Numbered from the stretch's first letter, positions 11,849 through 22,339 are shown. The stretch: 64,000 nucleotides of DNA from Nitzschia sp. pyKryTriq1 (GCA_956465555.1 OY101130.1:682001-746000); one strand, 5' to 3'. Translations and numbers: made by a program. The notes: generated by a model not told the origin, from the letters alone.

Positions 11849-13156
11849 ATGGGCAAGAACAAGATGCACAAAAAGAGGCAGCGCAGCTCGTCCTCTGATG
11901 GAAACGATACCGGCAACAAGAAGGGACGCAACAGGTCGAAGCCAACCCCCAGCAGTAAGACGGAAAATCCACTTTTGGATCTACAGAGTCGCTTTATGAA
12001 GCAGAAAGAGTTGACAGACACCGAACGGCACGAGTTCTTTTCGCCGTCCGTCTCGAGTGACCGCCGCGCCGAGTTGTGGATGGCCCAAGCAGACGTGGGC
12101 GAAGTCCTGGTGAATCGCTACGCGTGGGCAACTCCCAACTCTGTAGCCATCCGCATACTCAAGGAGTTTAGTCCTTTGGTGGAAATCGGATGTGGTTCTA
12201 ATGCCTACTGGTGTCAGCTTTTGAGGAAGGCAGGAGTTGACATAATTGGATACGACGTGAATATTTCAAGTGGTGGGTTGATTGGCGGCGATTCGAAAAA
12301 GAAAAAAAGCGAAGATGCCGCCAAGCATCCATGGTTTCTAAAGCAGGGTGGACCTGGTATCCTCTCTTCCAAGGAGCTGCAGAAATCAGGGCGCACTTTG
12401 TTCTTGTGCTATCCTGACGAAGAGGAAGGCGAGGAAACAGCTGCGCCGATGGACAGATACCACGACGAGGACGGGGAGGATGAAGAGTCGCCGTCTATGC
12501 CAGCCAGTATGGGGTGGCAGAGTTTGCATCATTACACCGGAGAGTATGTGGTTCATGTCGGAGAAACTTTTCTGGACGCAAATTTCAGTATGGAACAAGC
12601 TCCTTGGGGCCGATCTTCGGCACCTGAATTCCAGCAACGACTTGCAAGTGAATATCACTGCCTTCTCAAAGTGGAGCTTCCCAATTGGCTTCACACACGA
12701 GATTCCATAAGCGTATGGAAACGGTCCATTATATCGACAATTGTTTTTGCGGCAGATGAAGACGACGAAGATGATGGTGGGCAAGAAGACGAAGAAGTAG
12801 AGTATAGACACATTCCGCGCAACGAAAGACTTCCGATGAACATCGCGGCACCGTGCTTGGCACACTTACTTCCCGAAAGTAGCCAATCCCCTTCTCACCA
12901 GACTCCCCGCCCGTCAAACCCTCAAACAGCAAAGGAGAAGTCAGATGTATCCTCTGAAGGTACAACCGTCCATGAAAATGGGCACCCAGAAACGTCTACT
13001 GGTCGCAAGAAGAAGACGAAGAACAACAAGAAAAACAATCAGGGAGAGGAAAAAACTCCAAAGACGAACATACAAGCGGAAACAGGCTACGATTGGGGCG
13101 AACTTGCGGACACTATCGCTGCCAGTGAAGACGGCAAAAAGGTGACTCTATGGTAG
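11849..13156 (+). CDS. SAM-dependent methyltransferase-like protein
   Basis: A single-exon protein of 435 residues. The N-terminus is basic and Lys/Arg-rich (MGKNKMHKKRQRSSS), possibly a nuclear signal. Residues ~108-136 (LVEIGCGSNAYWCQLLRKAG, then DIIGYD) match methyltransferase motif I (E/DxGxGxG-type) with the acidic end of beta-2. The catalytic half seems modest. The C-terminal third is low-complexity, acidic (DEDDEDDGGQEDEE) and then basic (GRKKKTKNNKKNN). Tryptophan-rich EYHCLLKVELPNWLHTRDS may be part of the core. Substrate unknown. The upstream GTG at 11831 is not needed; the ATG at 11849 fits. Confidence 0.75.
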   Translation: MGKNKMHKKRQRSSSSDGNDTGNKKGRNRSKPTPSSKTENPLLDLQSRFMKQKELTDTERHEFFSPSVSSDRRAELWMAQADVGEVLVNRYAWATPNSVAIRILKEFSPLVEIGCGSNAYWCQLLRKAGVDIIGYDVNISSGGLIGGDSKKKKSEDAAKHPWFLKQGGPGILSSKELQKSGRTLFLCYPDEEEGEETAAPMDRYHDEDGEDEESPSMPASMGWQSLHHYTGEYVVHVGETFLDANFSMEQAPWGRSSAPEFQQRLASEYHCLLKVELPNWLHTRDSISVWKRSIISTIVFAADEDDEDDGGQEDEEVEYRHIPRNERLPMNIAAPCLAHLLPESSQSPSHQTPRPSNPQTAKEKSDVSSEGTTVHENGHPETSTGRKKKTKNNKKNNQGEEKTPKTNIQAETGYDWGELADTIAASEDGKKVTLW

Positions 13157-13349
13157 GTTTCCCAGCTAGCATATGACTTCAAAGATAGAAATAAAGAAGT
13201 CATCAATCATTTTCAGTGCAATGCATGATTATTGTGCTCTGAGTATACTGTACCGCCAGCCCCTTTTGCGTGTTGATATTGCTACTACTAGAGCTGAATT
13301 GGATCGCAATTGCTTGAGTTGGACCCCTACCCCGGTAGCACGAAACTGA

Positions 13350-14330
13350 TCACATTGTTCTTGGATGCGGATGTCGTTGAAATAGCATCGACGGTGGCGG
13401 TGGACTTGCAAGGCGCCGTGGCATCATGAGTGGAAGACTGTCTGCCATGGGCGATTTCACTCTGGCTGGGAAACGCATGGAGGAGCTAAAAGTGCTGTCC
13501 CGTCGTGGCGATTGACCTGGCTTTTCATTTCCTTTACAAGGCGAGCGGAGGCGTTTAGGTGTGCTGTTGTAAATATCAGAAGTCAATGGGTCTCCTCCGT
13601 GGAACAGGTCCTCTCCAAGGTCAATGGGGGCTGGGCGTTTCCGTCTGATTTCACACCGCGGTGACAAGACACTTTCAGAACTCTGCGGAAAGCGCAAGTG
13701 TGGAAATTTCTCCGAATTCCATGGAGCAGCTCGTACTGGACTTCTTCGTGGGACAATGGGTGAAGGGGGCAATTGCTGTGATCGGGCAGGTGGCATGGGT
13801 GAAGACACTTCTCTGCTTCTTCTGATCGGAGGAGTGGCATTTCCAGTAGCAGACATGAGTGCCTTCATCTTTTGACGGATTTCTTGAATTGTTTCGAGGC
13901 GCTGCTGTCGTGTTTTCGCAGCTTGTTCCGAAGCCCACCGGATCTCACTGTGGGTATGTCCGTTTTGCAGCATTCTGTGCCGACATAGAAATTCCCACCA
14001 AATGCACGACATAAGCAAGTGAGAAACAACGAGAACGCGGCGTCCGTGTCGGCGCTCATTTGACGAATTGGGGGCAACTTACAATTCAATTCTTGCTTCT
14101 TTTGTCAAATGAAGAGCCCTTTTATCTCGACGAGGCGGTCGATACTGTTCAAAGAACTCTAGGTCTAAGCTGGTGCGCTTCTGTGATACCCAACTAGCAG
14201 AAACGGGAACTCCTCCTGAGACGCTTGGGTTGTCCCCGATCGTGTATGGTAGCTCAACAATCTCGACATTGGTAAAACATACAGCCCTTGGTCGCTTGTG
14301 CGCAACGGTTAGCATCGTCGGTTCCCCCAT
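13350..14330 (-). CDS. conserved hypothetical, VEIVELP...GDNPSVS family
   Basis: Two exons make 290 residues: exon 1 14330-14083, intron 14082-13975 (108 nt, GTAAGT...CAG, phase 2), exon 2 13974-13350. The N-terminal part reads VEIVELPYTIGDNPSVSGGVPVSASW, then DLEFFEQYRPPRR. Across the splice it continues LMLQNGHTHSEIRWASEQAAKTRQQR, a helix-rich stretch. I know this pattern from a multi-copy family in diatoms, function not established. The C-terminal half is Pro/Ser/Arg-rich and probably disordered. Spliced composition and clean splice sites make the gene model fairly firm. Confidence 0.75.
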
Positions 14331-14962
14331 GGTGATACTGTATTTTTGTTGTGTCACTCTTGGTTTCTGCTGCTCTTATTTTTGTCTTGGACTAAAACTA
14401 CAGTGTACTTTGCGCAGAACCAAAACTTATTTTTCTTCTTTCGGCGAGAGATCATCCATCTTTGATTTGTTTTTGGTGACCGAGTTGGAAGTAGCCGTTG
14501 CCTGTGTGCCGGCATTCTCGGGATCCTACTTAGCGCAGCATCCAATGGCTCCTAGTTGAAATTTATACATCCATGTAGATATTTGAATGCCATGTGGATT
14601 GGCGTGCGTGTTTTAGGCATATATATTCGGGAAAGGAGAACAGAACAAAGGTTCTTAGAGTCGATTGAGTCTTCGTTGTAACGAATGTGCCATGTGCCCA
14701 CCCGGTCGGGGATGCATGCATGCGCATGGCATGGATAATGCATGTCATGACTAGTGCGAGTCAAGGAAACTGCGTCGTCGCGTCGCAGCCGCACGTTTTG
14801 CTGATTTGGATCCATTATTACTCTTACGCGATGATTGTTGCGTTGCCGATCAGCCCGTCCTCTTTTTGTCCTGTCAAATCCGCCCCGCATCTACAACCTT
14901 TCAAACCCAAGCAGGGTATTTATCATTAAAGGCGACTAGCCGAACAAAGTAAAACGACACCA
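14331..14962. other. gap, divergent promoter region
   Basis: This lies between the start of the VEIVELP-family gene and the start of ArgRS, so it should hold both promoters. I saw no repeat island here and no further gene; a GCATGCATGC stretch occurs near 14715. Confidence 0.5.
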
Positions 14963-17413
14963 ATGGGAGAAGAAACCAAAGGCCCTTCAAAGGGCGAGTT
15001 AAAAAAGTTGGCGAAGAAGGCCGAGAAGGCAGCTAAGAAGGAAGCAGCCAAGCAACCTGGTGGAGCTCCAGCACCTGCCGCCGCCGCCAGTGGCCCTGGT
15101 CCCGCTGTCTTTGCCGCCGTCACGACGTCTCCCCCGCCTCCTCCAAAGTTATTGCTCTTCAATGCCGCGGAAAACGATCCCGCTACCTTGAAGGTAGTAT
15201 ACGCGGCGCTTCACTACGGGGTGGATCTCCGTATTGCTAAAACCAAGGACTTGCCTGCAGGTTGCAAACCAAATGGCAAACCAGCTTTGATCCTGGGCCA
15301 GGATTACGTTTTAGGGGGCGGTGGTAATGCCATGTGCAAGGCCCTAGCCCTCATGAGTGGTGAAGCGTGCTCCTTTCTCGCTGACGAATGGTGCGAGATC
15401 GAACGAACGAGCCGTCATGCCAAAGGGGGTTTGGAAATGACCAAGCTCGCGTCGGCGCTCGAGGAATCGGCCACTGGAGTCCATTTGGTGGGATCGGGTG
15501 ACAGCATGGCAGATATTTGCGTGGTGGTCTATTTGGACCAACACGCTGCCAGTATCGACACGTGGCCCGCCGGAGTCCAAACGTACTACAAGGCTCACAT
15601 ATCAACCCTGGAGCGCGCCAAGGCTGCCGTGCCCAGCTACATCGAGCCAAGTATCATTGAAGTTTTGACGCAAATCTTCTTGAAAGCCTTTGAAGAGGTC
15701 GTGCCTGAAGCAGAGGTTCCTTTGACGCTTGTTAGCAGATGCAAGAACCCCAAAGACGGTGATTATCAATGCAGCGGATCCATGCCTGCCTTTGCGAGTC
15801 TTCGAAAGTCCGATAGCCTACCAGAGAATATCAAGGCGCCGCCACAATTAGCAGAAGCTGTGGTTGCTGCAATCGGTACGGATCATCCTGTGATTACGGA
15901 CTTGAAAGTCCAAAAGGGTGGGTTCATTACTTGTCGAATGACTGAGAAATACTTGCAGTCTAGGGTCCAAACTCAGTTAAAGGCTCGGAGTCTACCGAAA
16001 CCCAATGTGCCCGCGGAACAATGCGTCGTGGACTTTTCCAGTCCTAATATTGCTAAGGAAATGCACGTCGGTCACTTGCGAAGTACTATTATTGGGGAAG
16101 CTGTCTGTCGCGTCTTGGAATTTGTCGGTCACTCAGTGGAACGTGTCAATCATGTGGGAGACTGGGGAACACAATTTGGTATGCTGATCCAATACCTCAA
16201 GGAGGAATACCCGGACTTCGCCGATACCATGCCCAACATTACCGACCTGACGGCGTTTTACAAGGCCGCCAAACAGCGATTCGACGACGACCCAGAATTC
16301 AAAAAGACTTCACAACTCAATGTCGTTGCGTTGCAATCTGGTGACAAGGAAAGCATGGCCATCTGGAAATTGCTGTGCGACGTGTCTCGCGGAGAATTCA
16401 AGAAGGTATATGATCGATTGGATGTGACAGTTTACGAATGTGGGGAATCATTTTACAACGACAAGATCCCTGCTGTTGTAGAAGAATTCGAAAAGGCCGG
16501 CATACTCAAGGTTGAAGACGGAGGTGCGAAGTGTGTCTTTGTTGAAGGATACTCGTTTCCGCTAATGCTTCAAAAGTCAGATGGGGGTTATGGCTACGAC
16601 AGTACCGATATGGCTGCGCTCAAGCATCGGTTGTTTACCCTCAAGGCCGACCGAATCATTGTCATCACGGATTATTCCCAAAGCGACCATTTTGTATTGT
16701 GCAATACGGCCGCCAAAGACATTGGATGGGTGAGCAAGGGACAACGACTGCAACATATTGGGTTCGGAACAGTGAACGGTGAAGACGGCACTCGCTTCAA
16801 GACCCGTTCGGGAGAGACGGTACGACTGGTGGATTTGCTTGATGAAGCCGTTCGTCGAATGGAGGAATCCTTGGTAAGCCGCATGAAGGAAGGCAAAGTC
16901 AAGATCAGTGAGGACGAAATCCATGAAGTCGCCGAGGCAATTGGGTATGGTGCTGTTAAGTATTTTGACCTGAGTCGCAAGCCTCGATCCGATTACAAGT
17001 TCTCCTACGATGACATGTTGGATACCAAGGGTAACACTGCTGTTTATTTGCTGTATGCACGAGCTCGATTTGAGAGTATCATGGCAAATGCAAAGGAACA
17101 ATATGGAGTTGATGTAGAAGAACTAGTGATGAATGGAGAGCCATTGATCATTACGCACCCCTCTGAACGCAATTTGGCGCTCCAAGTATCCACCTTCTCG
17201 GATACAATTGAAGAGACGTTGGATGACCTGTCGCCGTATCATATCTGTGATTACGTATATGGCGTGTCGATTGCCGCGGCAGACTTTGCCACCAAGTGTC
17301 GCGTACTAGACTCGCCCGAGATGAAGAGCCGTCTGCTACTTTGTTATGCTGCGACCATGGCCATGCGTCAATGCTTCGACTTGCTTGGAATTCGCCATGT
17401 CAAGCGAATCTAA
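14963..17413 (+). CDS. RARS: arginyl-tRNA synthetase, cytosolic type
   Basis: This enzyme charges tRNA-Arg with arginine (class I). It is a single exon of 816 residues. The Lys/Ala-rich N-terminus (ELKKLAKKAEKAAKKEAAK) could bind tRNA or mediate complex assembly. Residues ~55-225 look like a GST-like fold rather than the usual leucine zipper. The catalytic core starts near residue 345 with the HIGH variant HVGH in SSPNIAKEMHVGHLRSTIIG, followed by HVGDWGTQFGMLI. The usual KMSKS region is degenerate, as in most ArgRS (FSYDDMLDTKGNTAVYLLYA). The C-terminal DALR anticodon domain ends LLGIRHVKRI. No transit peptide is visible, so the cytosolic form is likely. Confidence 0.96.
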   Translation: MGEETKGPSKGELKKLAKKAEKAAKKEAAKQPGGAPAPAAAASGPGPAVFAAVTTSPPPPPKLLLFNAAENDPATLKVVYAALHYGVDLRIAKTKDLPAGCKPNGKPALILGQDYVLGGGGNAMCKALALMSGEACSFLADEWCEIERTSRHAKGGLEMTKLASALEESATGVHLVGSGDSMADICVVVYLDQHAASIDTWPAGVQTYYKAHISTLERAKAAVPSYIEPSIIEVLTQIFLKAFEEVVPEAEVPLTLVSRCKNPKDGDYQCSGSMPAFASLRKSDSLPENIKAPPQLAEAVVAAIGTDHPVITDLKVQKGGFITCRMTEKYLQSRVQTQLKARSLPKPNVPAEQCVVDFSSPNIAKEMHVGHLRSTIIGEAVCRVLEFVGHSVERVNHVGDWGTQFGMLIQYLKEEYPDFADTMPNITDLTAFYKAAKQRFDDDPEFKKTSQLNVVALQSGDKESMAIWKLLCDVSRGEFKKVYDRLDVTVYECGESFYNDKIPAVVEEFEKAGILKVEDGGAKCVFVEGYSFPLMLQKSDGGYGYDSTDMAALKHRLFTLKADRIIVITDYSQSDHFVLCNTAAKDIGWVSKGQRLQHIGFGTVNGEDGTRFKTRSGETVRLVDLLDEAVRRMEESLVSRMKEGKVKISEDEIHEVAEAIGYGAVKYFDLSRKPRSDYKFSYDDMLDTKGNTAVYLLYARARFESIMANAKEQYGVDVEELVMNGEPLIITHPSERNLALQVSTFSDTIEETLDDLSPYHICDYVYGVSIAAADFATKCRVLDSPEMKSRLLLCYAATMAMRQCFDLLGIRHVKRI

Positions 17414-17846
17414 AAACTAAAAAAGAACTGGATTGATCTCGCCTGCGGGGAAACCCGGCCAGTAGCTGCACAGTACGTTGATATACTACGTAATCTGAAT
17501 TACTTGCATGCTCAACAATCCTAGTTTGCGCAACATGCCCGTAGGGAAGCATACCGGTAGGTCAAGGTTCGACATCTTGACTTGTTTTTCACTCGTGCTC
17601 CGAAAAGAGCTCGCCCTTAGACTAGCTGGCGAGAGAGTTTCTCTCTGTACTGCTCGTATTATTATATTACACGTACAACAAGTACATATAATTCGCGCGG
17701 CAGCGCAACGGGAAGCGAATTGTCCGACCACGACAGACGTTGTGGTCGTATTGATGGCGCGGGCGCCAACCAGCCCGCAACTCTTTCGGACATTCTAGAC
17801 CGATGAATACTAGTATATAGTCTTTCAAATTCGTTGGCCTAAGACC
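17414..17846. other. gap with a dispersed repeat copy (17754-17817)
   Basis: Bases 17754-17817 (GGCGCGGGCGCCAAC...CGGACATT...GACCGATGAA...TAGTATA) match 28600-28673 at most positions. The repeat contains a GGCGCxGGCGCC near-palindrome. No gene recognised here. Confidence 0.6.
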
Positions 17847-18480
17847 CTACTCGACTTCGAACATGAATGTTTGAAGGGTGTGTCTCCCCCTCTTGATAGG
17901 CGACTTGTCCTCTCCAATGTTGGCAATGATCTGTGTGAATCTCTGCAGGAAGCGCTGAAAAGCCGTGTCGAATGCGTAGGCCAGTTGAGCCCATACCTGC
18001 TTTCGTCGGATCGCTAACTGGGCTAGTTCCATCTCGTTGTCATATAGTAGGGACAGGGCGGACTGGTATCCCTGTGTTCCAATGTTGTTTTGCCCGTTCA
18101 GCAGCTGCAAAAACTTGATCGTGCAATCCACCTGTTTGCTCAGCTCATTGAAACTCTTTGGTACGTGAAGATTGGTCTTAGCAAAGAGCTTGACTCCTTC
18201 ATCTCCCAGATCGTCCGACTTCCCGAATGTTGAGCGAATCACGAACTCCTTCTCCTCCTGCATCTAGGGGCCTGGCCACCATCTTACGAGGAGGTCTTCC
18301 GATGCGTCGTTGTCGTCGGAATCGGCCGGCAGAGCGCCGCCATCGGCGGTCACACTCAAATTGTTCTTTCTCTTAGTTTGGATAATATTTGATTGAGGCG
18401 TCAAAAGATGGAGTCGCCGGTCTGTTGGATCGTTTTGGACTTTGAAATTTTGGGATATTTGCACGTTCGCCTTCCTCTAG
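17847..18480 (-). pseudogene. broken reading frame of unknown family
   Basis: A long minus-strand frame with protein-like composition (SNIIQTKRKNNLSVTADG, EKEFVIRSTFGKSDD, LAIRRKQVWAQLAYAFDTAF, QRFTQIIANIGEDKSPIKR) is broken about once and lacks an obvious start. It could be a decayed host gene or a gag-like piece of a retroelement; I do not recognise it with certainty. Confidence 0.4.
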
Positions 18481-18848
18481 AAATTCCTGAGTAGTAAGTT
18501 TTTGCACTTGGCGTGTTCGCCGCGTCCTTTACCCGTACAAGCCCTTCCCTCTGTAGAATATGGTACAAGGTCTACAGTAACATTTTGTGTTATTTTATAA
18601 ATAATACCATATACTTTGACAGGGCCGAATATTTTCCGTTCTTGTGCGGAATCTTACTTAGGGGTAACAATTTCAGTACCACGTCTACGTAATTTCTACC
18701 CGCATCAGATGCGCGATGACGGAAGCTGTACTGTACCGGTTACCTGGTACTCCTCGCAAAACAACGATCAACACAAAACAAAGGACTTCGTACTGTTGCC
18801 AAACTGCGATGCCATTAACCAAACTAGAACACCGAAAGTGCATAAATC

Positions 18849-19733
18849 ATGGGGAAAGATGAAACGCACAAGAAAGAAAAACGAAAAAAAGGGCCAGAAA
18901 AAGGAGACGCCTCTGACCATGAACCAACCAAGGCAAAATCGCAGCTGAACCCCGACGAGCGATTGTGGGTGATCAATCTGAAAGACGAGTTGCGAAATTG
19001 CAAGGATCTGGTGGGCATTTCCGAGTGGGACATTGCCTGCCACGCCATTGTCGCCAAGAACCAGCCCTCCAAGGCTATACATCGACTCCGACGGCTCAAA
19101 AAGTTCCAGCAGGCCTATAAGATCCCCGAGCACCCTACCGTTTACGAGGCGATCAAGATCATACACGATTTTTCTCATGATCATCCGGATTTTGTCCAAG
19201 CGATCGGGCAAGACTCACTGGGGCGGTGGGTTCTTTCGTTCCGATTGAAGGGGCTGTCGAACACGAGTACACAACACGAAGACCCAGAGTCATCTTTGGA
19301 GAGTGAATTTACAGCACTATACTTTCTCTTGGTGGCTCTGCAGCCCGACCTCGATGCCGTGCGGAAGGGGACGATTTGGATCGCAGATTTGCAAGATGCT
19401 TCGCGACAGAATGTGCCTCTTTCGCTAGTGAACGGAGCTCGAGCATTGTGTCGAGATGCCTACCCCATCAAAGTCCAGGACGCTCCCTGTTGGAACGCTC
19501 CCCCGAAGTGGTCGGCCGTCTATGTTTTCTGTCGACCCTTCTTCTCCCCTCATTTGACAGAAAAGATAGTATGGGGCTGCACACCACAGCTTTTGAAAAA
19601 GTTCTTTCCGAATCATATGTTGAGTAAGGACTTGGGAGGCACACAGAGCCGACATGAAATCCTCGATGCTTTGGAGCAAAATTTGACACGGCGGTTTGAA
19701 AACCAAGAATCCTTTCGACTCAACATATTATAG
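18849..19733 (+). CDS. CRAL-TRIO (Sec14-like) lipid-binding protein
   Basis: A 294-residue single exon. A basic N-terminus (MGKDETHKKEKRKKG) is followed by an N-terminal helical region (ERLWVINLKDELRNCKDLVG, RLRRLKKFQQAYKIP). Residues ~150-270 form the CRAL-TRIO lipid pocket: FLLVALQPDLDAVRKGTIWIADLQD, the GARALCRDAYPIKVQDAPCWNAPP stretch and FCRPFFSPHLTEKIVWG. Such proteins carry phosphoinositides, tocopherol or retinoid-like lipids between membranes. The cargo cannot be told from sequence. The 3' end is only 7 bp from the 3' end of the opposite-strand MnmE gene. Confidence 0.85.
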   Translation: MGKDETHKKEKRKKGPEKGDASDHEPTKAKSQLNPDERLWVINLKDELRNCKDLVGISEWDIACHAIVAKNQPSKAIHRLRRLKKFQQAYKIPEHPTVYEAIKIIHDFSHDHPDFVQAIGQDSLGRWVLSFRLKGLSNTSTQHEDPESSLESEFTALYFLLVALQPDLDAVRKGTIWIADLQDASRQNVPLSLVNGARALCRDAYPIKVQDAPCWNAPPKWSAVYVFCRPFFSPHLTEKIVWGCTPQLLKKFFPNHMLSKDLGGTQSRHEILDALEQNLTRRFENQESFRLNIL

Positions 19734-19740
19734 CTCGATC

Positions 19741-21489
19741 TTATTTCCCTATACAAAAATCGGTAAACAAAACATCCAATACGTCTTCCACATCAACGGC
19801 TCCGGTAATACGACCTAATTCCGAAGTGGCCAAACGAAGTTCTTCTGCAGCCATGTCAACAGCCATGGTACCTTGCTGGCTCAAAAGGACAAATCGCTCC
19901 AAGGCCTCACTGGCGGCCTCAACGTGCTGCCGATGTCGAGCCCTAGTAATCATGGCACCTTCTGACGCGTTATCATCTTGATTCGTCGTCCTTTCCACCA
20001 CTTGTTTCTTCAAGGCTTCCAATAAATTGCCAATTCCTTGCTGGGTCGCACATGAAATCTCGTATGTCCCACTAAAGCTGAACCCTGCTTGATCGACTAA
20101 AGTCGTAATTGCGTTTTCTCCTCCCATCAAGTCGACTTTGTTGAGTACGAGCATGATATTTTGAGCTTCCAAATCCGCTCTTTTCAAGACCTGTTGTACG
20201 ATGTCCATTCCCAAGCTAGCTTCCGTCGCATCCACCATTGCAACTACAAGATCAGCTTTCTCTGCCACGGCCTGCGCCCGTCGGATTCCTTCCAACTCGA
20301 GTACATCTTGCGTTTCCGTGCGTACTCCAGCTGTATCTTGTAGGGTGCACTTGACGCCACTTAAATCCAGCGAAAGTGTCAAAACGTCGCGTGTTGTTCC
20401 TGCGATTTCACTCACAATGGCCGCATCTTGCTGCGCCAGCACATTAAACAGACTGGACTTCCCCGCGTTCGGCGGGCCCACAATTGCAATTTTGACCCCC
20501 TCGCGTAACAATTCTCCCCGACGATCATCTTGTAGATGATCTTGCATAGACTGTTGTAAGTCCCGCATCCTATGTTGAACATCTCCCCAAACATTCCATT
20601 GCGCAGCGTTTTCTTCCTCCTCATCAAATACATCATCCATTCCCAATTGCTCGTCGTCTCCGAAATCAATCACGGCTTCGGCGTGTGCCAATCCTTTGAT
20701 CAGTTCCTGTCGCCATTCATCGTACCGTTGAGATAATTTGCCATCCAACTGACTCAAAGCCTGGGCTAATTGGGCTTGGGTATCTGCGGTCAAGACATCC
20801 GCCAAGGCCTCGACTTGGACCAAATCCAGTTTGCCGTTGGCATAGGCACGTTGGGTAAATTCTCCCGCTTGCGCATAGCGACAGCCGTGTATTTTGGGGA
20901 GTGCATCCAGCAAGCCTTGCACGACGGCACGACTTCCATGACATTGTAACTCAATCAGATCTTCTCCAGTAAAGGAGTTTGGCCCATCAAATCGTAGTAC
21001 CAAGGCATGGTCCAACATTAGATTTTGGTAATAAAGTTTGCGAAGGGCAGCAAATCGAGCTTTCGGGAGTGGTTTGGTAGGAGTCAAAGCGGCCAAGACG
21101 CTATGGGCTTGTGGACCCGAGATCCGTATCACAGCGAGGGCGGTCGCTTGTTGCCCTGTAAATCCCGAAGAGAGTGCATATATAGTGTCCTGTTCGGGAG
21201 TTGCATTGTCGGCCATCGTTTCGCTACCAACGGCCGCCGCCAAATGCATTGTGCTGGACGAAGATAATGCCCGTGAAGGAGCAGAGCGAATGCCCAAAGT
21301 GCACGCATACTTCTTTTCATTACGTGGAGTGAGGCCGAAAATCCGTTGTGTAGAAGTTATCGTGCCCGATCGTCGGTGGTGCTGGAGTCGACACCATGCA
21401 GAAACTCTGCCTCCGCACGGGAGTATCAGTTTCCCTATTTTCGCCATGACGAAAACTAGCAGCCAACCAGCTTTCACACGACGAGTCAT
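19741..21489 (-). CDS. mnmE: tRNA modification GTPase MnmE/TrmE, organellar
   Basis: With MnmG it makes the cmnm5 modification of wobble uridine in organellar tRNAs. Residues 1-~90 are an Arg/Ser-rich transit peptide (MTRRVKAGWLLVF...). The N-terminal tetrahydrofolate-binding domain follows (TIYALSSGFTGQQATALAVIRISGPQA, FTGEDLIELQCHGS). The G domain sits inside a helical domain: G1 GPPNAGKSS, G2 GTTRD, G3 DTAGVR, G4 NKVD. The protein ends with the diagnostic FCIGK, whose cysteine is needed for modification. All key motifs are present. A later Met (MAKIGK) could be the start. Mitochondrion versus plastid is not settled. Confidence 0.96.
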   Translation of the reverse strand: MTRRVKAGWLLVFVMAKIGKLILPCGGRVSAWCRLQHHRRSGTITSTQRIFGLTPRNEKKYACTLGIRSAPSRALSSSSTMHLAAAVGSETMADNATPEQDTIYALSSGFTGQQATALAVIRISGPQAHSVLAALTPTKPLPKARFAALRKLYYQNLMLDHALVLRFDGPNSFTGEDLIELQCHGSRAVVQGLLDALPKIHGCRYAQAGEFTQRAYANGKLDLVQVEALADVLTADTQAQLAQALSQLDGKLSQRYDEWRQELIKGLAHAEAVIDFGDDEQLGMDDVFDEEEENAAQWNVWGDVQHRMRDLQQSMQDHLQDDRRGELLREGVKIAIVGPPNAGKSSLFNVLAQQDAAIVSEIAGTTRDVLTLSLDLSGVKCTLQDTAGVRTETQDVLELEGIRRAQAVAEKADLVVAMVDATEASLGMDIVQQVLKRADLEAQNIMLVLNKVDLMGGENAITTLVDQAGFSFSGTYEISCATQQGIGNLLEALKKQVVERTTNQDDNASEGAMITRARHRQHVEAASEALERFVLLSQQGTMAVDMAAEELRLATSELGRITGAVDVEDVLDVLFTDFCIGK

Positions 21490-22021
21490 TCGGTTGATTT
21501 CGATTTGTACAAGGCCCTTCTCTATCGAGTGTGATGATGCTCTTTGCTTGTTCCGACGAAACTAGGAACTGGAAACCGGAATATCACGATACTCGTAGAC
21601 TCGTAATAGAGATGAGGGACGGCACAAAATCCAAAATCCATCAGATCCGCGCACACAATAATAGCATCTTCGTTGAAAACCAATCAATAATAAAATCACG
21701 ATAATGTAGACGGCTGCATGACGGACTTCAGTACGTACAGTACAGTACAATTCGTACAGTGCACGTCTTACCGGTACAGTACTGGTACTGCACCGGTACT
21801 GTACGAGTACAGCGTTTTCCACGGTCGTAGTAAAATATGTAGAATTGTATGAACCGCGCGTATTATTATTTTATCACGCGATTTTAACAAGGCCAAGAGC
21901 CTTATCGTAGACTACTAAATCCTCGTGATTGCTGGAAGCAAATCCCCAAAGTGAAGTGTTCAACGAAACCTCTCACATAGTCAAACAAAGTGCAGAAACT
22001 GAAAGCCCGGCTTCTTTTCGC
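21490..22021. repeat. gap with GTACCGGTAC island
   Basis: The upstream region of MnmE. Bases ~21735-21812 consist of GTACAGTAC/GTACCGGTAC units. No gene recognised. Confidence 0.55.
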
Positions 22022-22339
22022 ATGGTGATTTTGTTGGTGTGTACCGGTCGTCATTGTAGGAGGCGACTCGCCTCTGTTTTGCGATTGACACCTTTTTTTA
22101 AATCTAGCGAACTTGGTGAGATAACGAGAGATAGAAATACAACTGGAGGAGGGCGGTGTACGTACCTGCTATCGTTTGTGCCTCGACACGAATCGTTTCC
22201 ATTGAAACTGGTTGTATACTTTGATCCAAACACAACCAAAATCATCAATCCGCCACAACATTTGACCAACTATGAAGAAGGTATCGAACTTTTGCACGAA
22301 CAATTGGATAAAACTCTCGGAGACAATCTAAGATACTAA
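22022..22339 (+). CDS. possible small hypothetical protein or 3' exon
   Basis: A 105-residue frame from ATG: MVILLVCTGRHCRRRLASVL, ending LVVYFDPNTTKIINPPQHLT and YEEGIELLHEQLDKTLGDN. Composition in the second half is protein-like and the end is helix-prone. The start is uncertain because the frame is open upstream to 21929 without another ATG, so a 5' exon may be missing. No family recognised. Confidence 0.35.
   Translation: MVILLVCTGRHCRRRLASVLRLTPFFKSSELGEITRDRNTTGGGRCTYLLSFVPRHESFPLKLVVYFDPNTTKIINPPQHLTNYEEGIELLHEQLDKTLGDNLRY

Noticed and set aside
16577-17101. 174-codon antisense frame within ArgRS
   Set aside because: It lies fully opposite a conserved synthetase core with no own features.
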